DNA of 64,000 nt from Natrialba chahannaoensis JCM 10990 (GTDB taxonomy: Archaea > Halobacteriota > Halobacteria > Halobacteriales > Natrialbaceae), in contig NZ_AOIN01000043.1 of NCBI RefSeq assembly GCF_000337135.1, forward strand, positions 1-64,000, in the 5' to 3' direction. Within the stretch, counting starts at the first letter, position 1, and each line of letters begins with the position of its first letter. A model generated the notes under the pieces. That model did not search any database and was not told the origin of the DNA. It worked only from the letters and a program-made list of their open reading frames with translations. The translations under genes were made by a program, and so were the position numbers. Positions 44,486 through 52,397 of the stretch are shown one piece after another.

Positions 44486-45532
44486 GTGTCGGAGTTCGCG
44501 TTTGAACTCGCGCTCTGTGCGCATCTCGAGCAGTCCCGCAAGCCGCCGGTAGCGGGCGCTGACCAACTCACCGCCCGCCAGCTCGGCGGAAGCGTCGCTG
44601 ATCCTGGCGGCCGAATTCTGGACATCGTCTGCATCGAACCTGGTCCCGAGTTCGACGAGCGCGCCGCGATTACGGACGCGGAGATTCCGGACGCTGCCAT
44701 CGAATCCGCCGTCGGCACCGGACGATCGCGCTACTGGAAAGATGCCTTCGACTGTCATCCGAACCACGCACGCCGAGCGATGGAGCGGGCCTGTGAGATT
44801 GGCTTCTTCGAATCCAAGCGGCGCAACGGCCGCGAGTACGTGCGGCAGGTCGCGCGGTACCCCGATTGGTACGACCGCATCGTCGCCATCGAGAACAAAC
44901 CTGACCTCGGCCGGCCCGGTGACCTCAAGATGCAACTCCGAACCGACGTGAGCTTGGCGCTGGTCGACCAAGTGATTCTGGCAACGGAGAGCTACGTCAC
45001 GCGAGCACACCTGCATCGCCTCCCTGATCCGGTCGGCGTCTGGCGGGTGCATCGGGACCGTGAGAGCGACGCCCCCTCGGCACTGGAACGTGGGGACGAG
45101 GCCGCGATTGGAGTCGGAGTCGAGATCGACGTCGTCCGTGAGCCGACACCGTTACCCACCGCCGAGCCGGGAATCGAACCGCTCGCGTTCGAACCGGGCC
45201 GGACTGAGATTGAGCCCGTTTCAGCCGCTGCAAAGGAACGAGCGCGGCGTCGACTCGCCGAACGAGCCTACGGCAAGGGCTGGCGGACGTACGACTTCCC
45301 GGACTGTGCGTCCTGTGTCCTGACCGACGAGGCGGGTGCGACGTTGCCCTATTGCGCGTGGGCGGACGCTCTCGTCGATGCGAACGCAGACTGTGGTCCT
45401 GGCTGCCCGGGCTACGAACCGGCAGTCGCTCCCGAGGTCGATCTCGACGCAGAACGTGATCGACAAACAGCCTGGCGCGCGTCACCCAGTGGACATCGTC
45501 GCCACCAGTCTGGGCTGGATCAGTTCCGGTGA
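44486..45532 (+). CDS. DUF5787-type haloarchaeal protein with nuclease-like core
   Basis: The 348-residue protein starts at GTG with MSEFAFELALCAHLEQSRKP. It contains an IAIENKPDLGRPGDLKMQ segment whose acidic/lysine pattern recalls PD-(D/E)xK nucleases. A cysteine-rich region near the end (DCASCVLTDEAG, then PYCAW and CGPGCPGY) may hold zinc or an iron-sulfur cluster. I recall this as DUF5787. Nuclease activity is an inference from a short motif. It is followed by a convergent HNH-like gene, 69 bases away. Confidence 0.72.
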   Translation: MSEFAFELALCAHLEQSRKPPVAGADQLTARQLGGSVADPGGRILDIVCIEPGPEFDERAAITDAEIPDAAIESAVGTGRSRYWKDAFDCHPNHARRAMERACEIGFFESKRRNGREYVRQVARYPDWYDRIVAIENKPDLGRPGDLKMQLRTDVSLALVDQVILATESYVTRAHLHRLPDPVGVWRVHRDRESDAPSALERGDEAAIGVGVEIDVVREPTPLPTAEPGIEPLAFEPGRTEIEPVSAAAKERARRRLAERAYGKGWRTYDFPDCASCVLTDEAGATLPYCAWADALVDANADCGPGCPGYEPAVAPEVDLDAERDRQTAWRASPSGHRRHQSGLDQFR

Positions 45533-45601
45533 GTTACTGCACGAGAACAAGTCAGACCGCCACTGCTACCCACGGGACCTACTGCTCGCGGTCGCAGGAG
45601 T

Positions 45602-45901
45602 TCAGGACTCCTCTTCGACGCGCCCGTACCGGTCCTCGACTGTCGCGAGGTACCTCGCCAGAAACGCGTCAGTCTCTTCCTCGCCGGCGTGGAGTTCGAC
45701 GAGGATGTCCTCGAGTTCGTCGCGCGGCTGGTGACAGAGCTCGTTGTGACAGGTCGGACAGAGGTGTTCGAACTCCTTGTCGCGGCGGTCCCACTGGTTG
45801 CCGTACTTGTCGTACTCTCTGGCAGCAGACCGTGGGATGCCGTCACCGCAGGCGAGACACGTGACCGTCGCCGACGGGGATCGGGAGGACCATGGCCACA
45901 T
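45602..45901 (-). CDS. Small HNH-like zinc protein
   Basis: The 99-residue protein has two CxxC pairs, VTCLACGDG and LCPTCHNELCHQP, with the second resembling an HNH nuclease centre in which histidine and asparagine follow the cysteines. A helical acidic tail ends at VEEES. The start at 45901 gives a Trp/Ser-rich first ten residues; no better start is visible. It converges on the DUF5787-type gene. Function could be nuclease or simple zinc-binding adaptor. Confidence 0.68.
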   Translation of the reverse strand: MWPWSSRSPSATVTCLACGDGIPRSAAREYDKYGNQWDRRDKEFEHLCPTCHNELCHQPRDELEDILVELHAGEEETDAFLARYLATVEDRYGRVEEES

Positions 45902-45990
45902 AGGTATCCCAACACCATGTGGTTACTTAGCAATTGTCACACGTTCGTTTTAGCGGGAGTATCTGCGTAGAGAATCGGTTGGCGAACGAA

Positions 45991-46623
45991 CTAGTCGCCG
46001 TTCAAATTGGTCGCTCGAGCGGCCTGTCCGGTCCGATAGTACCGCACCCAGAGCCACTGCAGCGGCGCGATCAGTAGCGGGACGAAGAACGCGACCCAGA
46101 GTTCGACGAGCGCGACGCCGATCGAGAACACGAAGACTGCGGGGGCGATCAGCCCGCGGATCGTTACCAGTCTCGCCGTCCACTCGTCGATATCGTCCGC
46201 AATAAAACCCGACCGCGCGGCGTAGCTCCAGACGAGCGTCAGCAGCGTTCCGACCAGAATAATGTTGGTCGCATACATCGCCCAGGCGAACTGCGTCCCG
46301 TACAGCCCCATGATCTCCGTCGGATACGGCAGAAACGAAATCGAGAGCAAGAACAAGAGGTTCAGCCACAGCAACGTCCGGTCGTGGTCAACGATATTCC
46401 GAAAGAGGTTGTGGTGTACAATCCAGTAGACTCCGACCACCAAGTAACTCAGCAGGTAACTGAACAACAGTGTCTCCTGATCCGCAAGCGCTCCCGGTAA
46501 CTCTCCCGCGGAGACATCCGGCACCTCAAACTGCAACACCAGCAACGTCAACACGATCGCAAACAACCCGTCGCTCAACCCTTCCATTCGGTCCGTCCCC
46601 TCACCGCCGAGCGAGTCGATCAT
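45991..46623 (-). CDS. TMEM175-like (DUF1211) potassium channel family protein
   Basis: The 210-residue membrane protein has RMEGLSDGLFAIVLTLLVL at 12-30, matching the RxxxFSD selectivity-filter motif of TMEM175 proteins with Leu in place of Phe. Five or six membrane segments follow, including SYLLSYLVVGVYWIVHHN. Bacterial and archaeal TMEM175 proteins have one such repeat per subunit and form tetrameric potassium channels. Potassium handling is central to a salt-in halophile. It is transcribed in the same direction as the phosphoesterase gene, with about 155 bases between. Confidence 0.85.
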   Translation of the reverse strand: MIDSLGGEGTDRMEGLSDGLFAIVLTLLVLQFEVPDVSAGELPGALADQETLLFSYLLSYLVVGVYWIVHHNLFRNIVDHDRTLLWLNLLFLLSISFLPYPTEIMGLYGTQFAWAMYATNIILVGTLLTLVWSYAARSGFIADDIDEWTARLVTIRGLIAPAVFVFSIGVALVELWVAFFVPLLIAPLQWLWVRYYRTGQAARATNLNGD

Positions 46624-46716
46624 AGCTGCCGTACACCAGGCGAGACAATGACTGTACGTGACCGACCCGGCTCACTCCCGTACATCGCTGTGTCGATACC
46701 TGCTCTCACAGGGTTA

Positions 46717-46780
46717 CGAACTCACGAATTCACGAACTCACGAATTCACGAACTCACGAACTCACGAGATCATGAGATTA
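46717..46780. repeat. Octamer tandem repeat, eight units
   Basis: Consecutive 8-base units: CGAACTCA, CGAATTCA, CGAACTCA, CGAATTCA, CGAACTCA, CGAACTCA, CGAGATCA, TGAGATTA. The last three bases overlap the stop codon (TAA on the minus strand) of the phosphoesterase gene. The alternating C/T at one position and the decay at one end are typical of a slippage-grown array. Confidence 0.85.
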
Positions 46781-48142
46781 CGAGGACTCAGAACCACTCC
46801 GCTCGTCTTCGGGTATCTCGAGTGTACCCGTTGGATCGATCACCGTTCGGTCCGGAATGGGTTCTTCGGCCGATGGATGGCGGGCGACCAATCGCTGAAA
46901 GCGCGTCAGGTCAGGTGACTTGTCGGTCTCGATCTCCTCGTACTCGACGACGATCCGGTCACCCTCGGCGAAGATCCGGTAGTAGTTCAGTCGAAATGAG
47001 GGATAGTAGACACCCGGAAGTCTTGAGAACCGGGTTTCGACGTGCTGGAGTTTCTTCAGCCAGGTGCCGGTGTTGACGACGACCCGATCACCCCACCGGG
47101 TGAGCGACGCGCGGTGCGTGTGGCCGTAGACGAAGACGGCGACGTCGGGGTGAGTTTCGAACACGTTCCTGGCGGCCCGGAGAAACGGTTCGTCGCCCTG
47201 GCCGACGCGAACGCCGGAGAGCACAACGCCGAAGCGTTCGAGCGTGTGCTTGAGATCGCGTCTGAACAGCCAAAACGGAATCGCGAGTAAGAGCAAGACG
47301 ACGATGATCACGACGTTGATCGTGATGATGAGTTCGAGAACGATGTCGCCGACACCGAGTGCGTGGACCACCGGATTGTCGGTAAACACCGACGACGGGA
47401 TGATCCCGGCGGCCTCGAGTGCCGTTCCGGCCAGGTAGAGGAGCGTGATGTTGAAGAAGAGCAACAGCGGGACGACCACTGCCCGCAGGAACGGGCTCAT
47501 CTCTCGGTAGAAGTAGTTCGAGAGGAGCCAGCGGGGAATCTCCTCCATCGGTGCGACCGACTGGATATCGCGCAACCAGTCGCCTCTGGCCCGGTCGGAG
47601 TACCGGCCAGCGGCGGCGACGATTCGCTGGACGACGAAGTAGCCGACAGGGAGCGCGTCGGGGTTCCCCCAGTCGGGCATTCGGTTGTTCGCATCGTGTT
47701 GCTGGCCGTGCTCGATCCAGATTTGCGGATGTCCATCGCTGTGATTGCCGCCGCTGTCGACGGCGACTTCCCGTGTAATCGCAATCTCCGGTTCGAGCGT
47801 CAGGTTATACTCCGCGAGCCGGTCGACCGCCGACGGATAACAGGCGAGGTCGTAGTCGTGGTTCCCCGGAATGAGCGTGATATCGATCACCTCACCGGTC
47901 GCGCGGAACTGTTCGAACACGCGCGGATGATCCTCGATCACCTGCTCGAGCTTCGCCGGCCCCGTCACCTCGGCGTACTCCCACAACCCGAAGGTGTCGC
48001 CGTTGATGATTAGTTCGACATCGCCGCCGCGCTTCTCGAGTGTCTCGAGAAACGAGAGCAGTTCGTCCTCGAAGTCGAGCGCCGAGAGTTCCTCGTCGCC
48101 GCCCATGTGGAGGTCGCTGATGAAGACGTATTCGCTGGCCAT
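46778..48142 (-). CDS. Membrane-associated metallophosphoesterase
   Basis: The 454-residue protein begins YVFISDLHMGGDEE, then IINGDTFGLW, IPGNHDYDLACYPSA and, after a long insertion, YGHTHRAS: the full set of calcineurin-like metal-binding motifs. The insertion of about 120 residues carries two hydrophobic segments (VVVPLLLFFNITLLYLAG and LIITINVVIIVVLLLLAIP), so the catalytic domain is probably membrane-tethered. UDP-diacylglucosamine hydrolase (LpxH-like) homology is distant; the substrate is unknown. Its stop lies directly against the octamer array. Confidence 0.88.
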   Translation of the reverse strand: MASEYVFISDLHMGGDEELSALDFEDELLSFLETLEKRGGDVELIINGDTFGLWEYAEVTGPAKLEQVIEDHPRVFEQFRATGEVIDITLIPGNHDYDLACYPSAVDRLAEYNLTLEPEIAITREVAVDSGGNHSDGHPQIWIEHGQQHDANNRMPDWGNPDALPVGYFVVQRIVAAAGRYSDRARGDWLRDIQSVAPMEEIPRWLLSNYFYREMSPFLRAVVVPLLLFFNITLLYLAGTALEAAGIIPSSVFTDNPVVHALGVGDIVLELIITINVVIIVVLLLLAIPFWLFRRDLKHTLERFGVVLSGVRVGQGDEPFLRAARNVFETHPDVAVFVYGHTHRASLTRWGDRVVVNTGTWLKKLQHVETRFSRLPGVYYPSFRLNYYRIFAEGDRIVVEYEEIETDKSPDLTRFQRLVARHPSAEEPIPDRTVIDPTGTLEIPEDERSGSESS

Positions 48143-48260
48143 CGGCCGTAGTCTGATTCCCTACCAGCCACAGTGCGATAGTGGTTCCCCCGGTGGCTGG
48201 CCTCTCACTCTCGGCCGCCCTTTTGCCCCGTCTACGACCTAGCCCGCGCCAAATCTATTC

Positions 48261-48268
48261 TATTAAAT
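48261..48268 (+). promoter_or_regulatory. TATA box for the 48291 gene
   Basis: TATTAAAT lies about 27 bases (centre) before the ATG at 48291, supporting that start as leaderless over the in-frame ATG eight codons earlier. Confidence 0.55.
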
Positions 48269-48290
48269 GGGTTGGCACGGTAGCACGGGT

Positions 48291-48770
48291 ATGGAAGTTA
48301 AATCTCGCCACCACCTTCGCAGCGACGATGTCTCGTCACTCGAGTCCGATCTCTCTGAGAAGCTTGGTGTGACACCGGACGGTGACACGTACGAACGTGT
48401 CGAATTCGAAGACGCGGACCGCGAGGTCATTCTCATCGACGGCGAGCCACAGGTTGCGTTCTTCGACGAGGTGCCGTTTTTGACGGTTCGCGGTGCGAAC
48501 GCCTACGAGCCTGAACGGCGGTTGGTGACGGTCGACGCCGGTGCGATTTCGTTCGTCAGCGACGGGGCGGACGTGATGCGGCCGGGGATTACGGAGGCAA
48601 CTGAGGACATTTCACCGGACGATCTGGTTGTCATCGCGGAGGAGTCCCACGGCAAGGTGCTGGCTATCGGTCGTGCTCGCGTTGAGGGGGTGGAGATGGC
48701 CGGTGACGAGGGGAAGGTCGTTGATTCGCTCCACCACGTTGGTGACGAGTTGTACGAATTCACGGCGTAA
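48291..48770 (+). CDS. PUA-domain RNA-binding protein
   Basis: The 159-residue protein begins MEVKSRHHLRSDDVSSLES and ends in a PUA domain: VTVDAGAISFVSDGADVMRP, then DDLVVIAEESHGKVLAIGRA. PUA proteins of this size in archaea resemble MCT-1/Tma20 and bind tRNA or ribosomal RNA, often in translation re-initiation or RNA modification. A TATA box about 27 bases upstream supports the ATG at 48291 over an in-frame upstream ATG. It stands alone. Confidence 0.88.
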   Translation: MEVKSRHHLRSDDVSSLESDLSEKLGVTPDGDTYERVEFEDADREVILIDGEPQVAFFDEVPFLTVRGANAYEPERRLVTVDAGAISFVSDGADVMRPGITEATEDISPDDLVVIAEESHGKVLAIGRARVEGVEMAGDEGKVVDSLHHVGDELYEFTA

Positions 48771-48978
48771 CGTAGCTAACACGCTCTTAGCTGGACTTGT
48801 TGAGATCCTCAAACGGTAATCAATTTAGGATCATACTGAATGCAGCACACGAATGTGGCATTCGTTAGGAGTCAATAACCGAAGAGTGACGATTTCTCAG
48901 CATGGGAGAGAGAAGGTGCTCCAAATGGAATTTTACTGCATATCTCACCTCCATCGTTCAGTAGTTGAAATCAATCAT

Positions 48979-49530
48979 CTATGAGGGTGAGTCGGTGAGC
49001 GCTTCGGAATCTTCCGATTTCAGGTGGACTTCAAGAATACCGTTCTTGAACCACGCTTCCTTCATTTCGGGCGCAGCCAGCGGAAGATCAACTCGTCCAA
49101 CGACAGTTCCAGTCTTCTTGATGATGAGTTCGTTTGTTCTTGGGGTCATCCCAACCGTGATGTCGTCTAAACTGGCACCAAGCATGTCCGCAGTGACGAT
49201 GAACGTGTCGTCGCTGACGCGAGTGTCGAGTAAGCACTCGTCAGACTTCGATTCGCGCGTCCGTTTCTTCCGCTTGTGTTTCCCGGTGTCTGCACGCTGA
49301 TTCTGCTTTGTTTGCTTTCTATCAGCAGCGGGATGTGGCTGTGAGGGTGTTCTGGAGGGCGCTGTGCCACTTGTGTCCCCTTCAACTGCGTTCCGCAATC
49401 CATCGGCCAGTGATCGCAACCCGGCTTGAAGAGAGGTCTCAAGCGCGGCTCCAAGAGAGTTCTCCTCGCGTGGACTATCAGATTTCGATGATTCGCTGAC
49501 TTCCCGGTCATTTTTGTCTCCATCGACCAT
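48979..49530 (-). CDS. GvpH-like/Hsp20-related protein outside a gas-vesicle cluster
   Basis: The 183-residue protein has a polar, basic-rich first half, with QTKQNQRADTGKHKRKKRT in its middle. The C-terminal 75 residues resemble the alpha-crystallin fold of GvpH: DTFIVTADMLGASLDDITVG, then VGRVDLPLAAPEMKEAWFKN and LEVHLK. GvpH acts with other Gvp proteins in gas-vesicle formation and resembles small heat-shock proteins. No gvpA, gvpC or other gas-vesicle gene is in the window, so it may be a divergent chaperone. The ATG at 49530 is preferred over one 20 codons earlier. Confidence 0.72.
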   Translation of the reverse strand: MVDGDKNDREVSESSKSDSPREENSLGAALETSLQAGLRSLADGLRNAVEGDTSGTAPSRTPSQPHPAADRKQTKQNQRADTGKHKRKKRTRESKSDECLLDTRVSDDTFIVTADMLGASLDDITVGMTPRTNELIIKKTGTVVGRVDLPLAAPEMKEAWFKNGILEVHLKSEDSEALTDSPS

Positions 49531-49862
49531 GAATGTCCACCACTTGTATGGTTCTATCTGTCTCACACCGGGATAAGATGCTGGATTCACAACTTATTGT
49601 GATTTATCAGTACCCTTACCTATTGCCAGGAAGCCACACGATATATTCGCAGGTTCTCTTTCGGCTAGTTCTATGGTAGTCGGATGAAATACAGTCGGCC
49701 GGCGACCTCGACGATGGCACCGATACTGAACGAGAGTAGGACGATTCCTAGAACTGTCTGCTTTTTCGAGGCAGTCGCGAGTGTATCGGGTTCATGCCAA
49801 ACTCTTCTTCTTTTCTGAAATATGAGTGCTTTCGATTACTGGCGTCTCTGTTCGTCTACCAC
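49531..49862. other. Intergenic region with a start-less coding-like frame
   Basis: Between the GvpH-like gene and the DUF1028 gene. The only structured content is the minus-strand frame at 49671-49835 described separately; the part at 49531-49670 shows no gene. Confidence 0.5.
49671..49835 (-). pseudogene. Membrane-protein-like frame without a start codon
   Basis: On the minus strand an open frame of 54 codons reads SKALIFQKRRRVWHEPDTLA, then ASKKQTVLGIVLLSFSIGAI and VEVAGRLYFIRLP, a plausible short membrane protein ending at a TAG. No ATG or GTG begins it, and a TAA lies immediately before. It may be a small gene that lost its start, or one whose start was removed by rearrangement. Confidence 0.35.
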
Positions 49863-50624
49863 TCAGCTTTCCGCTGCTTCGTCGAGCGAATCTTGTTCGT
49901 ACGCCTCCGCGTAGCGCTCGAGTGTGGCTTCGTATCCATCCACCGCGAGCTCGTAGGTTTCCTGCAGGTCCGCGACTGGCGTCTCGGTCGCGTCCACGCG
50001 CAAATCGTTGTATAGCTTCGTCACATCGTGGGACTCCGTCGACTCGACGACCACAGCCGCGCTCTGGACCGTCAGCTCCTCGCGCTTGTCGCCGCCCTGC
50101 TCGTGACCCGCCGCCAGCGCGTTGATGAGCCGCTTTGCGAGCGGGGCAGAGCCGTCACCCTCGCGCGGACTCCCGTCCGTCTGGTCCTCCGTTTCGTGCA
50201 CCGCTGCATCCGCGTAGGCCGCTGCCGTCTCCTCGATCACCGCTTCGCCGGTGAGCAGATTCCCGGCAACCGTGAAGTGTTCGCCCTCCTGGTAACCGAA
50301 CCAGTCACCACACTCCGCACCCGAAAAGGCGAACGTCTCCTCGGCGTCGACGCCGTGGAGTTGTCGCTGGGGTGCACCGTCATCTGTGTTGAGGAGGGAC
50401 TCGAGTGCGTCGCCAACGCTGAGGCCGTCGTCGATGTACTCGATGCCGGTGCGGCCGAGGTCGATGTTGACGAGGCTCTGGGTGGCGACGGCCCCGTTTT
50501 CGCTGACGAAGGGACAGAGAGTGCCGACGCCGGGAAGGCGGGTTGTGACGGCGACGCCGAAGCGCTCGTGTTCTTTGCTGTCAGGAGTGGTATAGGATTC
50601 GTGGACGCAGATGCTGAAGGTCAT
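49863..50624 (-). CDS. DUF1028 family Ntn-hydrolase-like protein
   Basis: The 253-residue protein starts MTFSICVHESYTTPDSKEHE and has PGVGTLCPFVSENGAVATQS and VAGNLLTGEAVIEETAAAYA, the conserved blocks of DUF1028. This family resembles Ntn hydrolases and is often found with peptide or amino-acid metabolism, but activity is unproven. Acidic insertions lie near 145-170. The start at 50624 fits the family; nine more in-frame codons upstream do not. The gene diverges from sepF. Confidence 0.88.
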   Translation of the reverse strand: MTFSICVHESYTTPDSKEHERFGVAVTTRLPGVGTLCPFVSENGAVATQSLVNIDLGRTGIEYIDDGLSVGDALESLLNTDDGAPQRQLHGVDAEETFAFSGAECGDWFGYQEGEHFTVAGNLLTGEAVIEETAAAYADAAVHETEDQTDGSPREGDGSAPLAKRLINALAAGHEQGGDKREELTVQSAAVVVESTESHDVTKLYNDLRVDATETPVADLQETYELAVDGYEATLERYAEAYEQDSLDEAAES

Positions 50625-50878
50625 CGGCTGGGGTGACGGACTGAGAGTCAAAAAGCGTAGAGGTGGCGGCTAGTCCGTGGGTGACTGCACGTGAGTTGTT
50701 CGACGTTGGTTGCGGGGCGTGGGGCGTTGGTGCTTGCTGTATGTGCTCACCGGTGGTCGTTCGACGGAGACGACGCAGTGTGGTAGCGTGTCGGACGAGA
50801 CAGACAGCCAACATAATTGGGATGCTGAGTGTCTGTCTGACGTAAGAACTATACTGGCGGCCCCGGTGGGTAACGGCA

Positions 50879-51244
50879 ATGGGACTGATGAGTAAGATTC
50901 TCGGTGGCAACCAGTCGCGGACTGCCGAGGACTACGTCGAACTGGACCTCGACGACGTCTCGGCGAGTTCGGCCGACGCGGCGGCGATGCAGGTACATAT
51001 CGCGGAAGTCGGCAGCCAGGCGGATGCAATCGATATCAAGGACGCCGTCTACGACGGCGACATCGTTATCGCGGACATCACTCGACTGCGAACCGAGGAC
51101 AGCACCGTTGAACACATCGTTGACGAACTGCGCCAGGTCGCCCAGGAGGTCGACGGCGACATCGTCCGCAAGGGCGAGGATCAGATGATCATCACGCCGA
51201 CTGGTGTCCACATCAGTCGGGAGAAACTCGGGCAGCAGTTGTAG
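50879..51244 (+). CDS. sepF: SepF-like cell division protein
   Basis: The 121-residue protein begins MGLMSKILGGNQSRTAEDYV, an amphipathic membrane-targeting helix, then has AMQVHIAEVGSQADAIDIKD and TVEHIVDELRQVAQEVDGDI, the SepF core. Archaeal SepF anchors FtsZ to the membrane and is essential for division in haloarchaea. The ATG at 50879 follows a CGGCA leader. A copy of the 86-base hairpin element starts 100 bases downstream. Confidence 0.9.
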   Translation: MGLMSKILGGNQSRTAEDYVELDLDDVSASSADAAAMQVHIAEVGSQADAIDIKDAVYDGDIVIADITRLRTEDSTVEHIVDELRQVAQEVDGDIVRKGEDQMIITPTGVHISREKLGQQL

Positions 51245-51249
51245 GTTTC

Positions 51250-51344
51250 TCAGGGAGTCTCGCTGGCGCTTTTGATCTCGGTCTTGATTTCATCCAGGAG
51301 CGACTGCTTCGTGTTGCGGGTGCACTCACGCTCCATCAACGTGT
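51250..51344 (-). pseudogene. Short C-terminal-like frame abutting the hairpin element
   Basis: A minus-strand frame ending at TGA 51250-51252 reads MERECTRNTKQSLLDEIKTE and then IKSASETP. In frame it continues backwards into the hairpin element and meets a stop there. It looks like the tail of a gene whose upstream part was lost or replaced by the element, but at 28 codons this is weak. Confidence 0.25.
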
Positions 51345-51430
51345 CTATAGTACCAACTGCAACTAGTTACACACTGATCGCACAGTTGCCGTACGATCAG
51401 GTGTGCAGTGACTTGCAGTGGCTACTATAG
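51345..51430. mobile_element. Hairpin repeat element, short copy (86 bp)
   Basis: Bounded by CTATAGTA on the left and TACTATAG on the right, with about 39-base imperfect inverted arms ending in TGATCGCAC and its complement. The outer 36-39 bases match the copy at 56759-56884 almost perfectly, but the centre is only about 9 bases. No coding capacity, so it would need a helper enzyme to move, if it is mobile at all. Confidence 0.75.
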
Positions 51431-51553
51431 TTATACTGTCTACTCGCCGACATATCGGGACATACTGTCTATGAACTGTGTGTTAGAACTGTCCACCGAA
51501 ACGAGACGGTGAATTCGTCTGTCGAAGTAATATACCGCACCCGTTGGCCGAAA

Positions 51554-51673
51554 TCACACGACGAACGTGAGGACGAACGCGCCGACCATCACGATACCGA
51601 GCCAGAGGGCGAAGATAATTGCTGCGTGCGATCCAGTTAATGCCTCTCCATCGAGGAATTCACTGACTTCCAT
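51554..51673 (-). CDS. 39-residue membrane microprotein
   Basis: The frame starts MEVSEFLDGEALTGSHAAII at ATG 51673 and ends in a hydrophobic run, FALWLGIVMVGAFVLTFVV, with a clean TGA. A short acidic head plus one membrane helix is a common pattern for haloarchaeal microproteins. The composition is typical of the genome and the length exact. No function can be assigned. It lies between the short hairpin element and a glyoxalase-fold gene. Confidence 0.6.
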   Translation of the reverse strand: MEVSEFLDGEALTGSHAAIIFALWLGIVMVGAFVLTFVV

Positions 51674-51898
51674 TGGTCGGGTATCAGGTGGCTACTCTCG
51701 TAAGCCGCAGGCTGATTCCCTTGCTGTGGGAACGTCCGACACAATCCTAAATGACCGAACAGGTTTGAACGTGTGGCTCGCATCGATACTGTCTTCGAGA
51801 AACGGGCCGCAGGAATTGCTGTCTCGATACATCGACACGCTCGCGGCAGTCTTCGCTCACGCCGGAATTGACTTACAACAGTTCGTCTCACAAGAGGT

Positions 51899-52276
51899 AT
51901 GGATGTCATTCACACGGCACTCTGGGTATCGAACCTCGAGCAGACACGGTCCTTTTACGTCGACGCGCTGGGGCTGACGGAAAATTGGTCGTTCGAAACG
52001 GACGACGGCGTCGAAAACGTCTACATAGGGGGTGAAAACGCGGAGTTCCAGTTCAAGCACGATCCTGCTGGCGGCCCTGAAATCGATTCCGGAACGATGG
52101 CTCACGTCGCCGTCGGCGTTGAGCGTACCGATGATGTTTTCGACCGACTGATTGCCCAGGTCGATCCACCCGTCGAGATGGAACCGACGACGATGGCAGA
52201 GATTGGCTGTCGAGTTGCGTTCGTTGAAGATCCTGACGGCTACGTCGTCGAACTTGTCGAACGGATAGACACCTGA
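51899..52276 (+). CDS. VOC/glyoxalase superfamily protein
   Basis: The 125-residue protein starts MDVIHTALWVSNLEQTRSFY, with the first-repeat histidine, then has ENVYIGGENAEFQFKHDPAG and AHVAVGVERTDDVFDRL, and ends FVEDPDGYVVELVERID. These are the two-repeat metal-binding pattern of VOC proteins (glyoxalase I, bleomycin resistance, dioxygenases). Histidine and two glutamates are in place. The substrate is unknown; methylglyoxal removal is one option. It is a single gene with the citrate synthase gene 120 bases downstream. Confidence 0.88.
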   Translation: MDVIHTALWVSNLEQTRSFYVDALGLTENWSFETDDGVENVYIGGENAEFQFKHDPAGGPEIDSGTMAHVAVGVERTDDVFDRLIAQVDPPVEMEPTTMAEIGCRVAFVEDPDGYVVELVERIDT

Positions 52277-52397
52277 TCATGCTTTATGAGTTGGAACCGA
52301 CTGCGGAAATCTGTGACCAGGAAGCGCCTCGCGTCTGTTGACAGATTACGGCGAGAAAACGACAATACTTTTCCATCGGCGACTGAAATTCCACGGT

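Noticed and set aside
46717-46780. CRISPR array
   Set aside because: Units are 8 bp with no spacers and no cas genes anywhere in the window.
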